Source: Betaproteobacteria bacterium GR16-43 (GTDB lineage: Bacteria; Pseudomonadota; Gammaproteobacteria; Burkholderiales; Usitatibacteraceae). From it: a stretch of 64,000 nt of DNA. Every line of letters begins with the position of its first letter. The stretch's first letter is position 1. The position numbers and the translations under genes are program-made. The DNA is taken from the NCBI GenBank assembly GCA_001953215.1, contig CP019169.1, forward strand, positions 3,720,001 to 3,784,000, in the 5' to 3' direction. Positions 40,615 to 52,600 of the stretch are shown here, piece after piece. The notes beneath the pieces were generated by a model. The model was not told where the DNA came from and did not search any database. It was given only the letters and a program-made list of their open reading frames with translations.

Positions 40615-43600
40615 CAGGGCTGGACTCGGACCTGGTAGGTGACGGTGCCGGTGCTGCCGGGTTGCAGGGTGCCCGTGAGGGTCCAGACGATCGGGCCCGT
40701 GCCGTTGACGGCCGGTTGCGAGGTGACGCTGCAACCGGTGAGCGAGGCCGGCAGCGGCCCGCCGCCGCAGGTCGCATTCAGGAATTGCGTGAAGGAAGGC
40801 GTCGCGTCGTTCACGACGACGGCGGTGACCACGCCCGCGCTCGGGTTGCTGTACGTGATCGTGTACTCGAGCACGTCGTTCGGGCGCGCGTTGCCGGTGA
40901 CGCCGGTCGCGCTGCCTTGCGTCACGTTGCGCACGGCCTTGGAGAGGACCAGCGACGAGGCGATCGCCGCACCCACCGTCGTCGTGTCGGTGCGCGTGAT
41001 GGTCTGCACGCCGTTGAACGTCGAGGTGACCGAGATCACGTCCTGCGCGCTGAGCGGCGCGGCGGCCGGAATGTTGTCGCGCACGATGATGCAGACCTGG
41101 TCGCCCGGCACCACCGCCACCGGCGCAGCCAGCACCGCCGCGCCTTCGGCGCCGTCGAGCGTGCCGTTGCAATTGGTGTCGCGGTAGATCTGCTGCGTCC
41201 AGCCCGCGATCGCCGGCGTCGCCACGTTCGAAGTGGAGAAGGCGACGTTGCCCGCGAGGCTCGCGTTGAAGGTGTGCGGATAGAGCACGAAGCTGCCCGG
41301 CGCGCCGGTGGCGGCGTTGTCAGGGGCGAAGGTGTTCGCGGCCGCCGACACCACGATGGTGTTGTCCGTGGCGCCGTTGTTGGCGTTGTTGGCCGCCGGT
41401 TCGTTGCCGCCGGAGACCGTGGCCGCGTTCATCACCGAGGGCACCGCGATGGAGGCCACCGCGACGGTCAGCGTGATCGGCGTCGCGCTCGCCGCGGCGT
41501 TGATCACCGCCGCCGACGTGCACGTCACTTGCGGGGGCGCGCTCGCGCACGCCCAGCCGGCGCCCGTGGCGCTGACGAAGGTGAGGCCCAGCGGCAGCGT
41601 GTCGACCACGGTGACGACGCCGCTCGTGGCCGCGGTGCCCGCGTTGGTGGCCGTGAGCGTGTAGACGCCGTTCACGCCGACCGTGAAGTTGCCCGCGTGC
41701 GTCTTCGTGAGCGTGAGGTCCGGCGCCAGGATCGTGGTGTTCGCCGTGGACGTGTTGTTGCCCGGCGTCGGATCGGTCACGCCGCCCGGGGTCGCGACGG
41801 TCGCGGTGTTGGACAACGTGCCCACGCCGCCGGCCGTGCCGGTGATGGTGATCACCACGGAGCCGCCCGAGGGCAGCGTGGTCACGGTGCCCGTCACGTT
41901 GTTGCCGGCCACGTTCACCGCGCCGCAGACCGCGCCGCCCAGCGGCGTGCCGCAGGCGCCGGCCACGCCGGTGACCTGCGCCGGCACGGCATCGGCGAAC
42001 GTCGCGCCGTTGGCCGCATCCGGGCCCGCGTTGGAGATCGTGAGCGTGTAGGTGATCGGCGCACCGGTGACGATGGTGGCCGGCGCGGACTTCACGATCG
42101 CGAGGTTGGCCACCGGCGAGACGGTGAGGGTCGCGCTGGCCGGCGCCGCGTTCGCGCCCGCGCTCGTCGTGAGTGCGCCCGCCGCGATCGTATTCACGTA
42201 GGAACCGTTGGTCGCCGCCGTGACGTCTACCTGGAATGTGCACGAGCCGTTCGCCGGCACCGTGCCGCCGGTCAGCGTGACGCTGCCCGCCGTCGAGGTG
42301 ACCACGCCGCCCGCGCAGCTCGTCGCGAGCGCCGGGGTGGCCGCGCGCACGAGGCCCGCACCCGGCGCGACCGGGAACGTATCCGTCACGCTCGTCACCG
42401 TGATGGCCGAGGCGTTCGGGTTGGTGATCGTCACCAGCAGCGTCGAGACTCCGCCGGAGTTGATGGCCGCGGGCGTGAAGGACTTCGTGAGCGTCGGCCC
42501 GCCGAGGACCGTGATCGATTGCGGCAGGACGCCGTTCACCAGGCCGGAGACCGGGGTCACGTCCGCGGCCGCGTTGGGGGCCACGCCCGCCGAGACGCCA
42601 CGGACCGTGAGCGTGATCGTGCAGGTCTGGCCCGCGTTCACGCTGATGGCCGAGGCCGTGAACGGTTGGGTCGCATCGACCGCCGTGATCACGGGCGCGC
42701 CGCACTGGCCGTTGTTCGTCGGCGCCGCCGGGTTGGCGATGTTGATGCGCGCCTGGAGCGTGTCCGTGAACGACAGGCCCGCACGGTTCACCGCGAACGG
42801 CGCGGTGTTGGCGATCGTGAAGGTGAGCGTCGAGGTCCCGCCGATCGCGACCGTGGCCGCGCCGAACGCCTTGGTGAGCACCGGCAGCGGCTGCACCGCG
42901 AGGGTCGCCGTGAGGCCCACCGTGCCGATGTTCGCCGGGCCGCTGATGTTGGTCGTGTTGTTCGTGTAGTTGCCCGCGACCGCCGAGGTCACGTTGACGC
43001 GCACTTCGCAGCTCGCCACGGCCGCGTTCATCGCCGCGCCCACCACGGTGATCGACGTCGCGGTCGTGGAGACGAAGGCCGGGTTGTTGACCAGCGCGCC
43101 GCCCGCCGGGCAGTTCGACTGCACGTTCGGCGTGCCGGAGACCGTGACGTTGACCGGCAGCGTGTCGGTGAACCCGATGCCCGACTGCGGCGGGTTCGAG
43201 CCCGTGTTCGCGATCGTGAAGACCAGCGTCGAGGTGCCGCCCACGTCGATGGCCGCCGGCGTGAACACCTTGGAGAGGTTCGCCGCCGTGGCCGTGACCA
43301 CGAGGCAGCGGTCCACGGATGCGTTGGTCGCGTTCGTCGCCGTGACGGCCGTCGAGAGGTTCGTGAACGCAGCCGGGTTCGCCGCGCACGAGGCGTTCAC
43401 CTGGCCCGCCTGGTTCGTCACACCCGCGACCGTGATCGTGCAGCTCGCGGTACCGACCGTCATCGTGACGCCGGTGATGCCGGAGAGGACGCGCGTGCCG
43501 GCGTTGTAGGCGGCGGTGGCCGGACCCGCGCAACCCGCGGAGTACGCGACGGCCGGGGTGGCGCTGTTCAGGCGCAGGCCGGTGGGCAGCGTGTCGCCCA

Positions 43601-46600
43601 CGGCGATGCCCGCCTGCGCCGGGTTCGATCCGCTGTTGTTCAGCGTGAACACGAGCGTCGTCGTGGCGCCGTCCGCGATGGTGGCGGCGCCGAAGGTCTT
43701 CGCCACGGTCGGCGTGCCCGCGGTCACCACGAGGCAGACGTCGGTGGAGGTGTTGTTGGCGCCGGTGGTCGTCACGGCAGCGGCGGCGTTCGTGAACGCG
43801 GCCGGGTTCGCGGCGCAGGAGGCGTTCACCTGCCCCGCCTGGTTCGTCACACCCGCGACCGTGACCGTGCAAGACGCCGTGCCGGCCGTCATCGCGACAC
43901 CGGTGAGGCCGGACAGCACGCGCGTTCCGGCGTTGTACGCGGCGGTGGCCGGGCCCGAGCAACCGGCGGAGTACGCGACCGCCGGTGTGGCGCTGTTCAG
44001 CTGCAGGCCCGTCGGCAGCGTGTCGCCGACCGTGATCGCCGACTGCGCCGGATTCGTGCCGGTGTTGGTCAGCGTGAAGACGAGCGTCGTGGCGCCGCCG
44101 TCGGCGATGGCCGCCGCGCCGAAGGTCTTCGCGACGTTCGGGACGGTCGAGGTCACCACGAGGCAACGGTCGAGCGAGGCGTTCGTGGCGCCCGTGGTGG
44201 TCACGGAGGTCGCGAGGTTGGTGAAGGCGGCCGGATTCGCGGCGCACGAGGCATTCACCTGCGTCGCGGTGTTGGTCAGGCCGGCGACCGTTACCGTGCA
44301 GGAGGCCGTGCCGACGGACATCGAGACACCCGTGAGGCCGGAGAGCACGCGCGTGCCGGCGTTGTACGCGGCCGTCGCGGGTCCGGCGCAACCGGCGGAG
44401 TACGCCACGGCCGGTGTCGCGCTGTTCAGGCGCAGGCCCGTGGGCAGCGTGTCGCCCACGCTGATGCCGGACTGCGCGGGGTTCGTTCCACTGTTGTTCA
44501 GCGTGAACACCAGCGTGGTCGTCGCGCCATCGGCGATCGTGGCGGCACCAAAGGTCTTGGCGACCGTGGCTCCAGCGCTCGTGACCACGAGGCACTGGTC
44601 GGTCGAGGTGTTGTTCGCACCCGTCGTCGTCACGGCGGCCGAAGCGTTCGTGAACGCGGCCGGGTTCGCGGCGCACGAGGCGTTCACCTGCCCCGCCTGG
44701 TTCGTGAGGCCCGAGACGGTGACCACGCACGAGGCCGTGCCGGCGCTCATCGTGACACCCGTGATGCCGGAGAGAACGCGCGTGCCGGCGTTGTACGCGG
44801 CCGTCGCGGGACCGGCGCAACCGGCGGAGTACGTGACGGCCGGTGTAGCGCTATTCAGTTGCAGGCCCGTGGGCAGCGTGTCGCCGACCGTGATGCCCGA
44901 TTGGGCCGGATTCGTCCCGGTGTTGGTCAGCGTGAAGAGCAGCGTCGTGGCCGCGCCGTCGGCGATCGTGCCCGCGCCGAAGGTCTTCGCGACATTCGGG
45001 TTCACGCGATTGACGACCAGGCACACATCGACCGACGCGTTGGTTGCGGCCGTCGTGGTGACGGAGGCCGCGAGGTTCGTGAACGCAGCGGGGTTCGCCG
45101 CGCAGGAGGCATTCGTCTGCGTGGGCGCGTTCGTGAGGCCCGCAACCGTGATGGTGCAGGAGGCCGTCCCGAGCGACATCGTCACGCCGGTGATGCCGGA
45201 GAGCACGCGCGTGCCGGCGTTGTAGGCCGCCGTGGCCGGGCCCGCGCAACCCGCCGAGTACGCGACGGCCGGCGTCGCGCTGTTCAATTGCAGGCCCGTG
45301 GGCAGCGTGTCGCCCACCGCGATGCCCGACTGCGCCGGGTTCGTGCCGGTGTTCGCCAGCGTGAAGACGAGCGTGGTCGCGGCGCCATCGGTGATCGTGC
45401 CCGTGCCGAAGGTCTTGGCCACGCTCGGGGCGACACTGGTGACAACCAGGCATTGATCCGTCGAGGCGTTCGCCGCACCGGTGGTCGTCACGGATGCCGA
45501 CGCGTTCGTGAAGGCGGCCGGGTTCGCGGCGCAGGAGGCGTTCACCTGCCCCGCCTGGTTTGTGACGCCCGAGACCGTGACCGAGCAGCTCGCGGTGCCC
45601 GCGGTCATCGCCACACCCGTGATGCCCGACAGCACTCGCGTGCCGGCGTTGTACGCCGCCGTCGCGGGACCCGAGCAGCCGGCCGAGTACGCGACCGCCG
45701 GCGTGGCCGAGTTGATCGCGAGGCCCGAGGGCAGCGTGTCGCCGACGGTGATGCCCGCCTGCGCCGGGTTGGAGCCCGAATTCGTGAGCGTGAAGACCAG
45801 CGTGGTCGCCGCGCCATCCGCGATCGTGCCCGCACCGAAGGTCTTGGCCACGCTCGGATTCACGCGGTTCACCACGAGGCACTGGTCGAGCGACGAGTTG
45901 GTAGCGCCCGTCGTCGTCACGGAGGCCGAGAGGTTTGTGAATGCGGCCGGGTTCGCGGCGCACGAGGCATTCGTCTGCGTCGCGGTGTTCGTGAGGCCGG
46001 CGACCGTGACCGTGCAGCTCGCCGTACCGGCGGTCATCGCGAGGCCGGTGAGGCCCGAGAGCACGCGCGTGCCGGCGTTGTAGGCCGCCGTGGCCGGGCC
46101 CGAGCAGCCGGCGGAGTACGCCACGGCCGGCGTCGCGCTGTTCAGGCGCAGGCCCGTGGGCAGCGTATCGCCGACCGTCACGCCCGACTGCGCCGGGTTC
46201 GAGCCCTGGTTCGAGAGCGTGAAGACGAGCGTGGTGGTCGCGTTGTCGTTGATCGACGCGGCGCCGAAGGTCTTGGCGACCGTCGGGCCCATGTTGCTCA
46301 CGACCAGGCACTGGTCGGTCGAGGCGTTGGTCGCGTTGGTCGTGGTGACCGAAGCCGAAGCGTTGGTGAAGGCGGCCGGATTCGCCGCGCACGAGGCGTT
46401 CACCTGCCCCGCCGCGTTCGTGAGGCCTGCGACCGTGATCGTGCAGCTCGTCGTCCCCGCCGTCATCGCCACACCGGTGATGCCGGAGAGCACGCGCGTG
46501 CCGGCGTTGTAGGCGGCCGTGGCCGGTCCCGAGCAGCCCGCGGAGTACGCGACCGCCGGCGTGGCGCCGTTGAAGCGCAGGCCCGTGGGCAGCGTGTCGC

Positions 46601-49600
46601 CCGCGGCGATGCCCGACTGCGCCGGGTTCGTCCCGCTGTTGGTGAGCGTGAAGATGAGCGTGGTCGTGGCATTGTCGGCGATCGCCGCGGCGCCGAAGGT
46701 CTTCGCGAGCGACGCATTCGTCGAGGTCACGACCAGGCAGCGGTCGATCGACGTGTTGGTCGCGCCCGTCGTGGTCACCGAGGCCGTCGCGTTGGTGAAC
46801 GCGGCCGGGTTCGCCGCGCACGACGCATTCACCTGCGTCGGCGTGTTGGTGAGGCCGGAGACCGTGATCGTGCACGCGGCCGTCCCCGCGCTCATCGTGA
46901 CGCCGGTGATTCCCGAGAGGACGCGCGTGCCGCCGTTGTAGGCCGCCGTGGCCGGACCCGAGCAGCCGGCCGAGTACGCGACGGCCGGCGTGGCCGACGA
47001 AAGTTGCAGGCCCGTGGGCAGCGTATCGCCCACCGTGATGCCCGACTGGGCCGGGTTCGAGCCGCTGTTGGTGAGCGTGAAGACCAGCGTGGTCGCCGCG
47101 CCATCCGCGATCGTGCCCGCGCCGAAGGTCTTGGCCACGCCCGGGTTCACGGCGTTCACGACCAGGCAGCGGTCGATCGACGCGTTCGTGGCACCCGTGG
47201 TCGTGACCGAAGCCGCCGCGTTCGTGAACGCAGCCGGGTTCGCCGCGCAGGAAGCATTCGTCTGCGTCGCCGCGTTGGTGAGGCCGGCGACGGTGACCGT
47301 GCACGAGGCCGTGCCCGCGCTCATCGTGACCCCGGTGATGCCGGAGAGCACGCGCGTGCCGCCGTTGTATGCGGCCGTCGCAGGACCCGCGCAACCCGCC
47401 GAGTACGCGACGGCCGGCGTCGCGCTGTTCAGTTGCAGGCCCGTGGGCAGCGTGTCGCCGAGCGCGATGCCGGACTGCGCCGGGCTCGAGCCGCTGTTGG
47501 TGAGCGTGAAGACCAGCGTGGTCGTGCCGCCGTCGGTGATCGTGCCCGTGCCGAAGGTCTTCGCGGCCGTCGGCGTGCCCGCGGTGACCACGAGGCAGAC
47601 GTCGGTGGACGTGTTGCTCGCACCGGTGGTGGTCACCGAAGCCGAGAGGTTCGTGAACGCAGCCGGATTGGCCGCGCAGCTCGCATTGGTCTGCGTGGCC
47701 TGATTCGTCAGGCCGGCCACGGTTGCCGTGCAGCTCGCCGTGCCGGCGGTCATCGTGATGCCCGTCAGGCCCGAGAGGACGCGCGTGCCGGCGTTGTACG
47801 CGGCGTTGGCCGGACCCGCGCAACCGGCGGAGTACGCGACGGCCGGCGTGGCGGAGTTGAGCGCCAGGCCCGTGGGCAACGTATCGCCGACCGTGATGCC
47901 CGCTTGCGCCGGGTTCGTGCCCTGGTTCGTGAACGTGAACACGAGCGTGGTGGCGCCGCCGTCGGCGATCGTGCCCGCGCCGAAGGTCTTCGCGACGTTC
48001 GGGTTCACGCGGTTCACGACGAGGCAGCGGTCGATCGAGGCGTTCGTGGCGCCCGTGGCCGTCACGGAAGCCGCGAGGTTGGTGAAGGCGGCCGGGTTCG
48101 CGGCGCAGCTCGCGTTGGTCTGCGTGGCCGCGTTGGTGAGGCCGGAGACCGTGACCGTGCAGCTCGCGGTACCCACCGTCATCGTGACGCCGGTGATGCC
48201 CGAGAGGACGCGCGTGCCGGCGTTGTACGCGGCCGTGGCGGGGCCTGCGCAACCGGCGGAGTACGCGACGGCCGGCGTGGCGCTGTTCAATTGCAAGCCC
48301 GTGGGCAGCGTGTCGCCCACGCTGATCCCGGACTGCGCCGGATTCGTGCCGGTGTTGGCCAGCGTGAACACGAGCGTGGTCGTGGCGCCGTCGGTGATCG
48401 TGGCCGCGCCGAAGGTCTTGGCCACCGTCGGCGTGCCGGAGGTGACCACGAGGCACTGGTCGGTCGAGCCATTCGAAGCCCCCGTCGTCGTGACGGAAGC
48501 CGACAGGTTCGTGAACGCGGCCGGATTCGCGGCGCACGAGGCATTCACCTGGCCGGACTGGTTCGTCACGCCCGCGACCGTGACCGTGCAGCTCGCGGTG
48601 CCCGCGGTCATCGCGAGGCCCGTCAAGCCCGAGAGCACGCGGGTGCCGGCGTTGTACGCGGCGGTGGCCGGACCCGAGCAACCCGCGGAGTACGCGACCG
48701 CCGGCGTGGCCGACGAGATCTGCAAGCCGGTGGGCAGCGTGTCGCCGACCGTGATCGCCGATTGCGCCGGGTTCGTGCCGGTGTTGGTGAGCGTGAACAC
48801 GAGCGTGGTGGCCGCGCCGTCGGCGATGGTGCCCGCGCCGAAGGTCTTCGCGACGTTCGGGTTCACGCGGTTCACCACGAGACACTGGTCGGTCGAAGTG
48901 TTGTTCGCGGCTGTTGTTGTCACGGCTGCCGCCGAATTCGTGAACGCAGCCGGGTTCGCGGCGCAGCTCGCGTTGGTCTGCGTCGCGGCGTTGGTGAGGC
49001 CGGCCACCGTGATCGTGCAGCTCGCGGTACCCGTGGTCATCGTGACCCCGGTGATGCCCGAGAGCACGCGCGTGCCGGCGTTGTAGGCGGCCGTGGCCGG
49101 GCCCGCGCAACCGGCGGAGTACGCGACGGCCGGCGTGGCGGAGTTGATCGCGAGGCCCGTGGGCAGCGTGTCGCCGACCGTGATGCCGGACTGCGGCGGA
49201 TTCGTGCCGGTGTTCGTGAGCGTGAAGAGCAACGTCGTCGCGTTGCCGTCCGTGATCGCGGCCGCCCCGAAGGTCTTGGCGACGTTGGGCGGCGCGGAGG
49301 TGACCACGAGGCAACGGTCGACCGAGGCGTTGGTCGCAACCGTCGTGGTGACGGACGTTGCGAGGTTCGTGAAGGCGGCGGGCGTCGCCGCGCACGAGGC
49401 GTTCACCTGGCCCGACTGGTTGGTCACGCCGGCGACGGTCACCGTGCACGAAGCCGTGCCGACCGTCATCGCGATGCCTGTGAGGCCCGAGAGCACACGC
49501 GTGCCGGCGTTGTACGCGGCCGTGGCCGGGCCCGAGCAACCTGCGGAGTACGCGACGGCCGGCGTGGCGGAGTTGATCGCCAGGCCCGTCGGCAGCGTGT

Positions 49601-52600
49601 CGCCGAGCGCGATGCCCGATTGCGCGGGGTTCGTGCCGGTGTTGGCCAGCGTGAAGACCAGCGAAGTCGTGCCGCCGTCGGCGATGGACACCGCACCGAA
49701 GGTCTTGGCCGCGGTCGGCGCGCCCGTCGTCACCACGAGGCAGCGGTCGATCGAGGTGTTGTTCGCACCCGTCGTCGTCACGGACGCCGCGAGGTTTGTG
49801 AATGCAGCCGGATTCGCGGCGCACGAGGCGTTCACCTGCCCCGCCTGGTTCGTGAGGCCGGCGACCGTCACCGTGCAGGAGGCCGTGCCGGCCGTCATCG
49901 CGACACCCGTGAGGCCCGAGAGCACGCGCGTGCCGGCGTTGTACGCGGCCGTGGCCGGACCCGAGCAGCCCGCCGAGTACGTCACCGCCGGCGTGGCGCT
50001 GTTCAGTTGCAAGCCGGTGGGCAGCGTGTCGCCGGCCGTGATGCCCGACTGCGCCGGGTTCGTGCCCTGGTTCGTGAGCGTGAACACGAGCGAGGTCGAA
50101 GCGCCGTCGGCGATCGTGCCCAGGGCGAAGGTCTTCGCCACGTTCGGGTTCACCGAGTTGACGACCAGGCAGCGGTCGATCGAGGTATTCGTGGCGCCGG
50201 TCGCCGTGACGCCGGCCGCGAGGTTGGTGAAGGCCGCCGGATTCGCGGCGCACGAGCCATTCACCTGCGTGGCCTGGTTCGTGAGACCCGCGACCGTGAT
50301 CGTGCAGCTCGCCGTGCCCGTGGCCATCGTGACGCCCGTGATGCCCGAGAGGACGCGCGTGCCGGCGTTGTAGGCGGCCGTGGCCGGTCCCGCGCAACCC
50401 GCGGAGTACGCGACGGCCGGCGTGGCGGACGAAAGTTGCAGGCCCGTCGGCAGCGTGTCGCCCACGCTGATGCCCGACTGCGGCGGGTTCGTGCCGGTGT
50501 TCGTGAGCGTAAAGACCAGCGTCGTCGCGTTGCCGTCCGTGATCGTGGCGGCGCCGAAGGTCTTGGCGACGCCGGGCGGCGTGGACGTGACCACGAGGCA
50601 GCGATCGACCGACGCGTTGGTCGCGACCGTGGTGGTCACGGAAGCCGCGAGGTTCGTGAAGGCGGCCGGGTTCGCGGCGCACGAGGCATTCACCTGGCCC
50701 GACTGGTTGGTCACGCCGGCGATGGTCACCGTGCACGAGGCCGTGCCCGAGGTCATCGCGATGCCGGTGAGGCCCGAGAGGACGCGCGTGCCGGCGTTGT
50801 ACGCGGCGGTGGCCGGGCCCGAGCAACCCGCGGAGTACGCGACGGCCGGCGTGGCGCTATTCAGTTGCAGGCCCGTCGGCAGCGTATCGCCCAGGGCGAT
50901 GCCCGATTGCGCCGGGTTCGTGCCGTTGTTGGCCAACGTGAAGACCAGCGACGTCGTGCCGCCGTCGGCGATGGAAACCGCACCGAAGGTCTTCGCGGCC
51001 GTCGGCGCGACGGTGGTGATCACGAGGCAGACGTCGGTGGACGTGTTGGTCGCACCCGTTGTTGTCACGGCTGCCGCCGAATTGGTGAACGCAGCCGGGT
51101 TCGCGGCGCACGAGGCATTCACCTGCCCTGCCTGGTTCGCGAGGCCCGCGACGGTCACCACGCACGAAGCCGTGCCCGCGCTCATCGTGAGGCCCGTGAG
51201 GCCGGAGAGCACGCGCGTCCCTGCGTTGTAGGCCGCGGTCGCAGGTCCTGCGCAACCGGCGGAGTACGCGACGGCCGGCGTGGCGCTGTTCAGTTGCAAA
51301 CCGGTGGGCAGCGTGTCGCCCACGGTGATGCCTGATTGCGCCGGATTCGTTCCGCTGTTGGTCAGCGTGAAGAGCAAGGTGGTCGAGCTGCCGTCGGCGA
51401 TCGTGCCGGCGCCGAAGGTCTTGGCCACGCCCGGGTTCGCGCGCGTCACCACGAGGCACTGGTCGGTCGACGTGTTGGTCGCGTTGGTCGACGTGACCGA
51501 CGCGGAAAGGTTGGTGAACGCCGCCGGATTGGCCGCGCACGAGGCATTCACTTGCGTGGCCTGGTTCGTGAGACCCGAGACGGTGACCGTGCACGAGGCC
51601 GTGCCCGCGGACATCGTGACGCCGGTGATGCCGGAGAGGACGCGCGTGCCCGCGTTGTAGGCCGCCGTGGCCGGGCCCGCGCAACCCGCGGAGTACGCGA
51701 CGGCCGGCGTGGCGCTGTTCAGTTGCAGGCCCGTCGGCAGCGTATCGCCCACCGTGATCCCCGACTGCGCCGGGTTCGAGCCCGAGTTGGTCAACGTGAA
51801 GACGAGCGTCGTGGCCGCGCCGTCGGCGATCGTGCCCGCGCCGAAGGTCTTGGCCACCGACGGCGCCACCGTGTTCACCACGAGGCACTGGTCGGTCGCC
51901 GCATTGGTCGCGTTCGTCGCCGTGACCGAAGCCGCGAGGTTCGTGAACGCCGCCGGGTTCGCGGCGCAGGACGCATTGGTCTGCGTCGCGATGTTGGTGA
52001 GGCCGGCGACGGTCACCGTGCAGCTCGTCGTGCCCACCGTCATCGAGATACCGGTGAGGCCCGAAAGGACTCGCGTGCCGGCGTTGTAGGCCGCGGTAGC
52101 CGGTCCCGCGCAGCCTGCGGAGTACGCGACGGCCGGCGTGGCACTGTTCAGGCGCAGGCCCGTGGGCAGCGTGTCGCCGACCGCGATGCCCGCTTGCGCC
52201 GGGTTCGTGCCCTGGTTCGCGAGCGTGAAGACCAGTGTGGTCGTCGCGTTGTCGTTGATCGACGCGGCCCCGAAGGTCTTCGCCACGGTCGGCACGACGG
52301 CGCCGACCACGAGGCAGACATCCCCGGAGGTGTTGTTGACGCCCGTCGTGGTGATGGACGCAGCGAGGTTCGTGAAGGCGGCGGGGTTCGCGGCGCACGA
52401 GGCGTTCACCTGGCCCACGGCGTTGGTGAGGCCCGCCACCGTGACCGTGCAACCCGCGGTGCCCGCGGTCATCGCGAGGCCCGTGAGGCCCGAGAGCACG
52501 CGCGTGCCGGCGTTATACGCCGCGGTCGCCGGGCCCGAGCAACCCGCGGAGTACGCCACGGCCGGCGTGGCGCTGTTCAGTCGCAGGCCGGTCGGCAGCG

